From an uncultured Chitinophagaceae bacterium (lineage in GTDB: Bacteria > Bacteroidota > Bacteroidia > Chitinophagales > Chitinophagaceae): a stretch of DNA of 64,000 nucleotides. Below, in pieces: positions 53,681 to 61,811 of this stretch; position 1 is the stretch's first letter, and every line of letters starts with the position of its first letter. The DNA lies in contig CAKZFX010000015.1 in NCBI GenBank assembly GCA_936908745.1, positions 1 through 64,000 on the forward strand, in the 5' to 3' direction. The position numbers and the translations under genes were made by a program. The notes beneath the pieces are model-generated. The model was not told the DNA's origin, ran no database searches, and was given only the letters and a program-made list of their open reading frames with translations.

Positions 53681-54652
53681 CTACATCAGTAATTCTTTGT
53701 TACTTACAAACCAATCATGGAATTTTTGAAGACCATCTTTCAACCTTGTTTGTGGATTATAACCTAACAGGTTTTTTGCTTTGGAAATATCAGCAAATGT
53801 ACGGGGCACATCACCCGGCTGGTCCGGGTGCTGTTCGATGATCGCTTTTTTTCCTGTTATCTCTTCGATAGTTTCAATCAATTCCTTTAACGTAACTGTA
53901 TAGTTGTTGCCCAGGTTGATAATATCAAAATTGGCTTTATCGTATTGCAAAGCGCCGATGATACCCTGCACGGTATCTTCCACAAATGTATAGTCACGGC
54001 TGGTGCTGCCATCGCCGTACATGCTGATCGGCTGGCCTTTCAGAATGGCTTTGGTGAATTTATGGATTGCCAAGTCGGGCCGCTGACCCGGGCCATACAC
54101 CGTGAAGAAACGCAAAGCGATAAAACGGATGTTAAACAGTTTACTATATACATGCCCCAGCATTTCCCCTGATAGCTTGGTGCTGGCATAAGGGCTGATA
54201 GGCATCAGTTGTTCATCTTCTTTCCAGGGATAATGATCATTGACACCATACACACTGCTGCTGGAAGCAAATACAAATTGCTGTATATTTTTTTCTTTCG
54301 CAAAATCCAACATGTTTTGCAAACCGATTACATTGGCCTGCTGGTAGGCCAGCGGATTTTGAATACTTGGCCGTACACCTGCTTTTGCGGCGAGATGAAC
54401 AATTGCATCTACTTTGCCGCTGACCAGGTCGCTTAGTTCTTTGCCCGTTGTTTTTGCCAGGTCATTGCTCAGCAAACGAAATCCCGGTTTATCAACAAAT
54501 TCCCGGATATTAAATTTCTTAATAGCAGGTGAATAGAACGGGTCAAAGTCGTCGATACAGGTAACCTGTGCCGAAGGATCATCTTTCCATATTTTACGGA
54601 TAAGATTGCTGCCGATAAAACCGGCCCCGCCTGTGATTACATAGTGCTTCAT
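53681..54652 (-). CDS. NAD-dependent nucleotide-sugar epimerase (UDP-glucuronate epimerase-like)
   Basis: 323 residues, extended SDR. NAD motif TGGAGFIGSNLI (8-19), AAKAGVRPSIQNP as in UDP-glucuronate 4-epimerases, catalytic Ser-rich FASSSSVYG, and YASTK (YxxxK). VYGPGQRPDLAIHKFTKA and RDYTFVEDTVQGI complete the family signature. Inverts C4 of a UDP-hexuronate or hexose for surface polysaccharide. The adjacent glycosyltransferase suggests a common glycan role. Confidence 0.9.
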   Translation of the reverse strand: MKHYVITGGAGFIGSNLIRKIWKDDPSAQVTCIDDFDPFYSPAIKKFNIREFVDKPGFRLLSNDLAKTTGKELSDLVSGKVDAIVHLAAKAGVRPSIQNPLAYQQANVIGLQNMLDFAKEKNIQQFVFASSSSVYGVNDHYPWKEDEQLMPISPYASTKLSGEMLGHVYSKLFNIRFIALRFFTVYGPGQRPDLAIHKFTKAILKGQPISMYGDGSTSRDYTFVEDTVQGIIGALQYDKANFDIINLGNNYTVTLKELIETIEEITGKKAIIEQHPDQPGDVPRTFADISKAKNLLGYNPQTRLKDGLQKFHDWFVSNKELLM

Positions 54653-54695
54653 AGATCAGCACCGCAAAGTAAATAAATAATCAGCAGTTGGCTAA

Positions 54696-54725
54696 AAACA
54701 AAAAAGCAGGGCTGGCGCCCTGCTT
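54696..54725 (-). terminator. Terminator of the polysaccharide-utilisation operon
   Basis: On the minus strand AAGCAGGGC pairs with GCCCTGCTT (54717-54725 and 54704-54712), loop GCCA, followed by a T6 then T5 tract. It is 20 bases after the hydrolase stop. Confidence 0.88.
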
Positions 54726-54744
54726 CCTGCTACTAATCGTCATT

Positions 54745-55641
54745 TTATTTGTTGGAGAGACCCAGCCCTTCCAAAAAGGCTGCGATCTTTTTATTCAGTT
54801 CAGAGTTTTTCTCTTTATCAAATTTGCCGTGTTCACCACCTTCTACGGTAACAAATTCTGTTTTTACACCAGCATCCACCAGTTTTTTATGCAGGTCCAC
54901 CGACTGCTGGTAAGGAACAACAGGGTCCGCATCACCATGCACGATAAATACCGGCGGGCTGTTTTTATTTACATATGTGATCGGTGAAACCGACATAGCA
55001 AATTTTTGGTCTTTGGCTTTATCACCCAGCCATCTTGTAGCTGATTTGCTGGTGATTTTTGTGCCATAGCCCCAATCCCAAACATCTGTAATGCCATATT
55101 TGTCGATGATGGCTGCCACTTTCACATTTTCCACACCGGGACAGTTGCCATCAAAACGATGATCGTCGCCCAGCAAGCCCGCCATCAATGCCAGGTGACC
55201 ACCGGCGCTGCCGCCCATTACCACGATTTTGTTTACATCAATGTTCAGCTCTTTGGCATTTTTGATCAGGTATAACAAGGCACATCTTGCATCTTCCACC
55301 GCCGCAGGAGCTGTTGTATGACCTGTCAGGCGATAAGAAATATTTGCCACGGCATAGCCCATTTTAAAGAAGGTGCTGAAGCCAGTTTGTGATTGACGAA
55401 CACCTTTATTCCAGCCACCGCCGTGAATATTGATCACAACAGGTGACAAGCCTTTACTTTTCGCAGGCATATAGATGTCCATCTGCCCTTCCCAATCTTT
55501 GGCCTTTGTATATACTACGTTCATCTGCGATGTATAACCGGAAGGCAGTTCAACAGGCTTATATGTTGTAGTGTCTTCCTGCGCCAGCAACGAAGTTGTT
55601 GCCAATAGGGCCACGGCGAATAATTTCAGTTTTTTTAGCAT
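54745..55641 (-). CDS. Secreted alpha/beta hydrolase (esterase type) of the sugar-uptake locus
   Basis: 298 residues. Signal peptide (LKLFAVALLATTSLLAQ). HGGGW at 73-77, nucleophile GGSAGGHL (Ser 145), acid HGDADPVVPY, and His GGEHGKF. BD-FAE/carboxylesterase group that removes acyl groups from glycans or acts on small esters. It is the last gene of the SusC-SusD operon, 12 bases after the SusD gene, so a de-esterifying step on the imported glycan is the natural inference. Paralog-like to 37519-38373. Confidence 0.88.
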   Translation of the reverse strand: MLKKLKLFAVALLATTSLLAQEDTTTYKPVELPSGYTSQMNVVYTKAKDWEGQMDIYMPAKSKGLSPVVINIHGGGWNKGVRQSQTGFSTFFKMGYAVANISYRLTGHTTAPAAVEDARCALLYLIKNAKELNIDVNKIVVMGGSAGGHLALMAGLLGDDHRFDGNCPGVENVKVAAIIDKYGITDVWDWGYGTKITSKSATRWLGDKAKDQKFAMSVSPITYVNKNSPPVFIVHGDADPVVPYQQSVDLHKKLVDAGVKTEFVTVEGGEHGKFDKEKNSELNKKIAAFLEGLGLSNK

Positions 55642-55653
55642 GATCTTTTTCTT

Positions 55654-57198
55654 TTAGTATCCTGGGTTTTGTTGAATATCTAATTGTGAGTTGGTGTCAA
55701 TTTCCCGCTGCGGGATCGGCAACAACAGTTTTTCGGTGGTAATATATCCCTGCAGTTGCGCCAATGTTGGCGTAGGTGCCAGGTAGGTGCTGTAATGCGA
55801 GGCATATTCATTTGCATAATGGTCACGTATACGCTGAATAGCGTTGATGGTTGACAACGTTGTTCCGAAACGGACCAAATCAAACCAGCGCTGGTTTTCA
55901 AATGCAAATTCCACTCTTCTTTCCTGCGACAATGCATTCTCAAATAAGGCTTGTGAAGTCAGTGTGGCAAAAGAATAATTTGACAATCCGGCACGCGGAC
56001 GTACGCTGTTGATCATATCAATACCATCTTGTGTATATCCTTTTGCTTCGGCCATCATTAATAGTATATCTGCATAACGCAGCACCGGCCAGTCACTTTC
56101 ACCATCGTTTGCCAGCGTTACAGGGAACAAGTATTTTCTTGTATACAAACGCTGACTCGCACCTGTACCATTTGTTGCGATCAATATTGTTTTGCGTGCG
56201 TCACCATTGGTTAATGTATCCAACTCCGCAGTCGGGAAGTTCCAGCCATCCCCATCACCATTAATAATGGTAGAGCCTGTTCCCAATGGTGCAAAGTCGT
56301 TTCCAAAAGAAGAACCCAATCCTAAACCACCTGCTTTGTAACGAACAGCAAACAGTATTTCAGAGTTCATCTCATTAGTGATGGCAAAAACGTTCGCATA
56401 GTTGCTTTGCAATGAATAACCGCTGTTGGTGATCACGTCCTGCAATAAAGTAATGGCTTCCGCTTTCCTGTTCAACGTCAGGTACACTTTTGCCAGCAAT
56501 CCTTTAGCCGCCCAACTGGTGGCTCTTCCTAAATCGGCCTGTGGGATCTGGTTAAATTTCAACGTATTCATAGAAGCTGCCGCGGTAGTAAGATCTGCCT
56601 GGATAAGCTTGTAAATATCTTCAACAGACGAACGATTAATACCTGTTGCCTCCGATGGCGCTATTGGCGTATGGATCAGGAAAACACCGCCGAATAAACG
56701 AACAAGGTTGAAATAGTGGTAGCTGCGGATAAACATTGCTTCGCCCGCCAGTTGTTTCCTGTCAACCTCGCTGATCGGGATATCAATCGTATTAAATGTA
56801 TGGGCGCCTGTCGCCGGATTGTAGGCCACACCTAATTTCTGCAAAACGATATTGCAATTACGGATGTTGGCATAGGTAGCCCTCCAGTAGTTAAATATAT
56901 CCACCATTGATGGAGCCGGGATAAACATATCCAAATCGCTCAGTTCACGGTTGGGTACGCTTGTACTTCCCGTCACACCCATTTTAGAGTTATCGCTACG
57001 GAGTTCTGTAAAACGCCACTCATTGTATAAAGCGGCTTGCATACCATTATAGCAACCTGTCAGCGCAGAGCGTACTTCCTCATAGTTTTTATAGTAAGTA
57101 CCGGTGGACAGGTTGGATTCAGAATGCAGGTCAATTATCTTATTGCAGGCGAATAAACCACCGCAACAAAGTAGAATGATATAGTTTCTAAGTTTCAT
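55654..57198 (-). CDS. SusD/RagB family glycan-binding lipoprotein
   Basis: 514 residues. Lipoprotein signal with lipobox FAC (Cys 18). SusD fold features: YEEVRSALTGCYNGMQ, EAMFIRSYHYFNLVRLFGGVFL, AKGLLAKVYLTLNRKAEAITLLQDVI, VLRYADILLMMAEA, and the C-terminal QERRVEFAFENQRWFDLVRFG and PIPQREIDTN. It caps the SusC channel on the cell surface and binds oligosaccharide. It lies 20 bases downstream of susC and is followed by the esterase. Confidence 0.96.
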   Translation of the reverse strand: MKLRNYIILLCCGGLFACNKIIDLHSESNLSTGTYYKNYEEVRSALTGCYNGMQAALYNEWRFTELRSDNSKMGVTGSTSVPNRELSDLDMFIPAPSMVDIFNYWRATYANIRNCNIVLQKLGVAYNPATGAHTFNTIDIPISEVDRKQLAGEAMFIRSYHYFNLVRLFGGVFLIHTPIAPSEATGINRSSVEDIYKLIQADLTTAAASMNTLKFNQIPQADLGRATSWAAKGLLAKVYLTLNRKAEAITLLQDVITNSGYSLQSNYANVFAITNEMNSEILFAVRYKAGGLGLGSSFGNDFAPLGTGSTIINGDGDGWNFPTAELDTLTNGDARKTILIATNGTGASQRLYTRKYLFPVTLANDGESDWPVLRYADILLMMAEAKGYTQDGIDMINSVRPRAGLSNYSFATLTSQALFENALSQERRVEFAFENQRWFDLVRFGTTLSTINAIQRIRDHYANEYASHYSTYLAPTPTLAQLQGYITTEKLLLPIPQREIDTNSQLDIQQNPGY

Positions 57199-57218
57199 AA
57201 TCTTTTATTTTTTGGTGG

Positions 57219-60200
57219 TTAAAAGTTTATATCAATACCGAATAAGAATGTCTTAGGCGTCGGGAAGCTTCCACGCTGATAGCCATCTGCCAATGGTGTG
57301 GCATAAGGACCAGATGTGAAACGGGCTTCCGTATTGATACCCCTGTAACCGGCTGCACTGTTGAAATGCAGGTTCTGACCAGAGAAGTAAAGACGCATAG
57401 AGTTTAAGCCTAAACGTTTGCCAAGTTTCGCAGGCAATGTATAACCTACCACTACTTCACGCAATGCATAGTAAGACGCATCTTCCACCACGTAGTCAGT
57501 CAGCATCCAGTTGAAACCAACTGTTGAATAAGGCGTTTGACCATCGCCGGGGAACATCGGGCTTATCCAACGGTTCGTGTTATAGTTTTTATTGTAGCGT
57601 TTTGTTTCGTTGTAGTTCGGATCACCGTTGATCAGTTGGCCACCCTGCACACCCTGGAACATAAAGCTCAGGTCAAATGCTTTGTAGGTAAAATTGTTGC
57701 TGATACTCCATGTAAAATCAGGATAAGGAGAACCTGTAATCACACGGTCATTCTCATCAATCTTTTTATCACCGTTTACATCTACCAGTTTCAAACCACC
57801 GGGCACAAACAGGTTGCTCAGGTTCGTCGTTAAACCACCAGCTACTGCCTCATTGATCTGCTGTTGAGATAACCATACGCCATCTGTTTTGTAGCCAAAA
57901 TACTGAACCAATGGCCCACCTACACGGCTTAAGTACACTTCTGACCTTTCGCCATAGCTTAAGAATTCAGGCACGCCGCCATAACCCAATAAGCTGTTTT
58001 TATTATGCGATAAGTTGGCCGTTGTTGTCCATTTGAAGTTCTTTTTGCGGATGTTGTTGGTACTGAGTTCAAATTCAACACCATTATTTTGCAGCTCACC
58101 AATATTATTAATGAACGCCAAACCACCTGTTGTCGCCATTGTTGGCTGTTGCAATAAAAGGTCACTTGATTTGGAACGGTACACATCCACCGTCAGGTTG
58201 ATCGCATTCCTGAAAACAGAAAGATCCAAACCAAAGTTGTATTGTTTGGTTGTTTCCCAGGTGATCAACGGGTTGGAAATAACATTGCTTGAGGGAACCT
58301 GTCCACCCACAACCACACCTGTACCACCACCCAAAGAATAGTTAGACCCATATAATAAGTCTTCAAACAGGTAGTTAGGAATACGGTTGTTACCAGAGAC
58401 GCCATAGCTGGCCCTCAATTTCAGGTTAGATACCCAGTCCACATTTTTAAGAAATTTCTCCTGTGACAATACCCAACCCAATGAAACAGAAGGGAAATTA
58501 CCCCATTTGTGACCCGGGCCGAATTTTCCACTACCATCACGACGGAAGCTGGCAGAGAACAGGTATTTATTGTCATAGCTATACAGTACACGACCGAGAT
58601 AAGAAAGTAAACCTTCGCTGTAACTGAATGTATATGTCCCTTGCAGGTTACCATCTGCATCCACAGAAGGCTGTTCAATCTGGCGGGCAGTGTTGAAAGA
58701 AGGTATATTATCACTTGGGAAATCAAGACCCACCTGCCTGTCAATTCTCATTTTTGTTTTCTGTGCAGTAAAACCAGCCAGTAAACCCAACGAGTGTTTC
58801 TTAATTTTCTTTGTATAGTTTAATGTGTTTTCTGACAAGAGGTCGGTCATAAAGTTGTTGGTATATACTCCCCTGTTCACATCACCATCACGGTTAGAGT
58901 TTCTTTTTGCAAAGTCCAATCCCCTGCCGTAGTTCAGGTAAATACTTCCCATTGTTTTAAAATCCAACCCTGGAATGATATTTATCGTCAGGTCGCCTGA
59001 TGATTGCAGCCTGTAATCGTTGGTATTGATCGTACGGGTGTCCATCACCGATTTAGGTGTGTTGTTCGCCGTATTGAACGGGCTTGAAGCAGATGTGGTT
59101 GTCCACAGGCTTCCGTCGGGCATGAGACCACTGTATACACGACCATTGAAGTGTCTTGCCTGTGCATAATCGCCCGGGCGGATGTTTACCCACAACGGGT
59201 CCTGGTTTACAAACGCTGCTGATGCGGCCGTATGATAAACCGGCAGGTAAGACTGGAAACGAACAAAGTCGATAAAGTTTACCGAAGGTCTTTCTCTTTT
59301 AATATAAGAAGGGTTCAGGTTAAAGCTCAGTCTTACTCTTTTAGTCAGTTCCGCATCCAGTTTTGTACGCAAGCTGAAACGATCGTATTCACTATGATAC
59401 ATCATACCCTGGTCTTTTTGGTACGCACCAGAGATATAGTATTTTAATGTTCTTGAACCACCCGACACATTCACTTGCAGGTTTCTGACTGTAGCATTAC
59501 GCAATGCCTCACGTTGCCAGTCAGTAGATTGACCTAACAACTGGTTTTCGATCACATAAGCTGCTCTTTCATTATTACTGGCAATCTGCGATGCAGTTGG
59601 TGGTGTAATGCTTGGATCTTTTGCCTTCAACGCTGCTTCATAGAAAAGCATATTGGTATATTCTGTCACCGACATCATCGGGTACAGTTGATATTGTGTT
59701 TTTGCGCCCGTAGAAAATTTCACGGTGTATTTAGGCTTGTCTGCTTTACCACTTTTAGTGGTGATGATGATAACACCGCTTGCGCCTCTTGAACCATAGA
59801 TCGCTGCTGATGCCGCATCTTTCAATACTTCCACCGACTGCACATCGGCCATGTTTACAAATGCCAAACCATCCGGCACGGGGTGGCCGTCAACCACCAC
59901 GAGCGGATCAGCGCCGGCACTGAATGAGTTGACACCACGGATCCTGATTTTAGGATCAGCACCTGCCTCTGAAGTCAGGTTCTGAATTTGCACACCGGCT
60001 ATTTTTCCCTGCAAAGCCTGGTCAAGTCTTGACACCGGTGTTTCATCCAGCCGTTCGTTCTGGTATTTGGAGATAGCGCCTGTCAGGTGCGATTTTTTTT
60101 GTGAACCATAACCGATGATCACTACTTCATCATTAGCAGCCACCACGGGGGTCATGGCCACGTCTATTGTTTTCTGATCGGTGATGATTACGGTTTGTGC

Positions 60201-60437
60201 GGTAAAGCCTACATAGGTAAATATTAATGTTCCGGCTTTTGCATCCACCGAAATAGAATATGTACCGTCGGGCTTAGTCGTCACACCGCCTCTTTGTTTA
60301 TCCGCAAGGATGTTTACACCCTGCAGCGGTTCGTTGGTCACCTGGTTGGTCACCTTACCTGTTATGGTTTTCTTTTGCGCCCATGCGGTGGCAGTAAGGA
60401 GCGAAAAAGAAAGAAGCAAGCAAATCAAATGTTTCAT
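57219..60437 (-). CDS. SusC/RagA family TonB-linked outer-membrane transporter
   Basis: 1072 residues. Signal peptide, carboxypeptidase-regulatory domain (KKTITGKVTNQVTNEPLQGVNI, residues about 22-105), plug (VVIIGYGSQKKSHLTGAIS, ALQGKIAGVQIQ, IRIRGVNSFSAGADPLVVVDG, VLKDAASAAIYGSRGASGVIIITTKSG) and a 22-strand barrel with FNLNPSYIKRERP, NFPSVSLGWVLS and final LFGIDINF. Imports a bound oligosaccharide across the outer membrane by TonB. Forms a pair with SusD immediately downstream. Its plug provides the reference for the plug found inside A2M-2. Confidence 0.97.
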   Translation of the reverse strand: MKHLICLLLSFSLLTATAWAQKKTITGKVTNQVTNEPLQGVNILADKQRGGVTTKPDGTYSISVDAKAGTLIFTYVGFTAQTVIITDQKTIDVAMTPVVAANDEVVIIGYGSQKKSHLTGAISKYQNERLDETPVSRLDQALQGKIAGVQIQNLTSEAGADPKIRIRGVNSFSAGADPLVVVDGHPVPDGLAFVNMADVQSVEVLKDAASAAIYGSRGASGVIIITTKSGKADKPKYTVKFSTGAKTQYQLYPMMSVTEYTNMLFYEAALKAKDPSITPPTASQIASNNERAAYVIENQLLGQSTDWQREALRNATVRNLQVNVSGGSRTLKYYISGAYQKDQGMMYHSEYDRFSLRTKLDAELTKRVRLSFNLNPSYIKRERPSVNFIDFVRFQSYLPVYHTAASAAFVNQDPLWVNIRPGDYAQARHFNGRVYSGLMPDGSLWTTTSASSPFNTANNTPKSVMDTRTINTNDYRLQSSGDLTINIIPGLDFKTMGSIYLNYGRGLDFAKRNSNRDGDVNRGVYTNNFMTDLLSENTLNYTKKIKKHSLGLLAGFTAQKTKMRIDRQVGLDFPSDNIPSFNTARQIEQPSVDADGNLQGTYTFSYSEGLLSYLGRVLYSYDNKYLFSASFRRDGSGKFGPGHKWGNFPSVSLGWVLSQEKFLKNVDWVSNLKLRASYGVSGNNRIPNYLFEDLLYGSNYSLGGGTGVVVGGQVPSSNVISNPLITWETTKQYNFGLDLSVFRNAINLTVDVYRSKSSDLLLQQPTMATTGGLAFINNIGELQNNGVEFELSTNNIRKKNFKWTTTANLSHNKNSLLGYGGVPEFLSYGERSEVYLSRVGGPLVQYFGYKTDGVWLSQQQINEAVAGGLTTNLSNLFVPGGLKLVDVNGDKKIDENDRVITGSPYPDFTWSISNNFTYKAFDLSFMFQGVQGGQLINGDPNYNETKRYNKNYNTNRWISPMFPGDGQTPYSTVGFNWMLTDYVVEDASYYALREVVVGYTLPAKLGKRLGLNSMRLYFSGQNLHFNSAAGYRGINTEARFTSGPYATPLADGYQRGSFPTPKTFLFGIDINF

Positions 60438-60476
60438 GTGTTTAGCATTTATTATTTTTTGGTCACATGTTATTCC

Positions 60477-60525
60477 GCGATAAAAAACATTCAGGCCAAG
60501 TAATTAACCGAATATTTTTTATCGC
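60477..60525. promoter_or_regulatory. 16-bp AT-rich inverted repeat upstream of susC
   Basis: GCGATAAAAAACATTC (60477-60492) and GAATATTTTTTATCGC (60510-60525) match 15 of 16 as complements with a 17-base centre. It lies 39 bases before the susC start. It could be an operator for a regulator or a stem controlling transcript partition between the upstream lyase and susC. Confidence 0.6.
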
Positions 60526-60605
60526 TTCATTTCATTTTTGGCATTTTAGTTTTAGTACCTGCGGGGCAGGTTTTCATATCAGCAATGGGGTTCTTTATAA
60601 ATCGT

Positions 60606-61805
60606 TTAGTACAATAAGTTCCAGCGCAGCCGGTCGGCTTTATCACCTGCCAGCGTTTTTACCTCTTGTGTGCATTTTTTACAGTTAAAGTTTCTCGCCG
60701 CATCCAGTAACAACTGGTAGCTTTCTTCAAACTCATAAGGTTTGATCTGCTGCCCTGTCCATTCTTTTTCATTGGCGATGTACGGGTGCAATACATCAAA
60801 TCCTTTTTTCAGCGATTTACCAGATGGAGAAACATAATTCCAGAAATCAGTACCCGCACTCTGCGTCATGTTAGCGATATTGAAAAATGCTTCCATCACA
60901 AACACGGTATAGTGCAACGAAATGGTCCTTTCCATTTCTTTCGGGAAGCCCCCGGCATCATCCATTTGTTTGTCCAGCCTGTCAGCAGCGCTCAGCATTA
61001 TTTTTTTGGCCAATGCAGTATCCTGTATAAATAAGGCCATTGATAGCCGTTGGGCATCATACCATGCACCATGATTGTTTTTGGTTGCCATTTCATCTTT
61101 CCCGTTCTTACTTGTCTGCATCCAGTCCAGGAAATCAGCAAACCATTTTTTCATGCCTTCCTGGTTTTCCTTTGTCCACTGTTTGGAGGTGGACAGGATG
61201 CCGATCGCATCTATCAGTTTTACAAAATGACGGGTATCTATCAACCCTGCTCCCCTTCCATCGTTGGTGCCTTTGATAGCCTGTCCATAGTTCAGGTTGG
61301 GATTCATGCGGGTAGCAGTATCTAAAAACCACACCTGAACGAGTTTCGCTGCATGCTCTGCATAACTTTTATCTTCAGAGAAGTAGTATGCCAGTGCCAA
61401 CGTGTAAACGTTATTGCACAAAGCAGGCATGTATTCTTTGTCCTTATACTCCTTTACCTCTGGATTGGTTTGCCCATCTTTACGGATATAGGGCAACCCG
61501 TCTTTTGTATCAGGATTGGGCCAGAAATACGGGGCAAGGCTCATGTAATCATGTTTGTCGCCGCTGGGTGGATTATTTTTTTTCTCCATCACACTTACGG
61601 GCCCAAATTTCAATGCTTTGTCCGCATCCTTGAGCAGCGTTTTATACGCTGTCAGCGCCACAGGATCTTTTGCATTTATTCTCGCCTTATTGGTTTCCAA
61701 TGCCTGCACGTTCAGTACAAAGACAGTTGGCTTTTGTGGCGGCTCCGCAGCCAATGCCAAAGCCGATTGAAAAATTAAAGCAAGGACTAAAAATCGTTTC
61801 AGCAT
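60606..61805 (-). CDS. Alginate-lyase-family polysaccharide lyase
   Basis: 399 residues. Signal peptide ends ALAAE. Alginate_lyase family: HDYMSLAPYFWPNPDT (85-100), RHFVKLIDAIGIL, KNNHGAWYD (242-250; Asn/His/Tyr of the PL5-like active site) and ERTISLHYTVFVMEAF. It cleaves uronic-acid polysaccharide by beta-elimination; alginate itself is likely but not proven, as this family also holds other specificities. It sits upstream of SusC-SusD in the same orientation. Confidence 0.88.
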   Translation of the reverse strand: MLKRFLVLALIFQSALALAAEPPQKPTVFVLNVQALETNKARINAKDPVALTAYKTLLKDADKALKFGPVSVMEKKNNPPSGDKHDYMSLAPYFWPNPDTKDGLPYIRKDGQTNPEVKEYKDKEYMPALCNNVYTLALAYYFSEDKSYAEHAAKLVQVWFLDTATRMNPNLNYGQAIKGTNDGRGAGLIDTRHFVKLIDAIGILSTSKQWTKENQEGMKKWFADFLDWMQTSKNGKDEMATKNNHGAWYDAQRLSMALFIQDTALAKKIMLSAADRLDKQMDDAGGFPKEMERTISLHYTVFVMEAFFNIANMTQSAGTDFWNYVSPSGKSLKKGFDVLHPYIANEKEWTGQQIKPYEFEESYQLLLDAARNFNCKKCTQEVKTLAGDKADRLRWNLLY

Positions 61806-61811
61806 AATTTC

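Noticed and set aside
53544..53841. ORFs across the repeat after the glycosyltransferase
   Set aside because: Codons arise from the word repeats and then run antisense into the epimerase gene.
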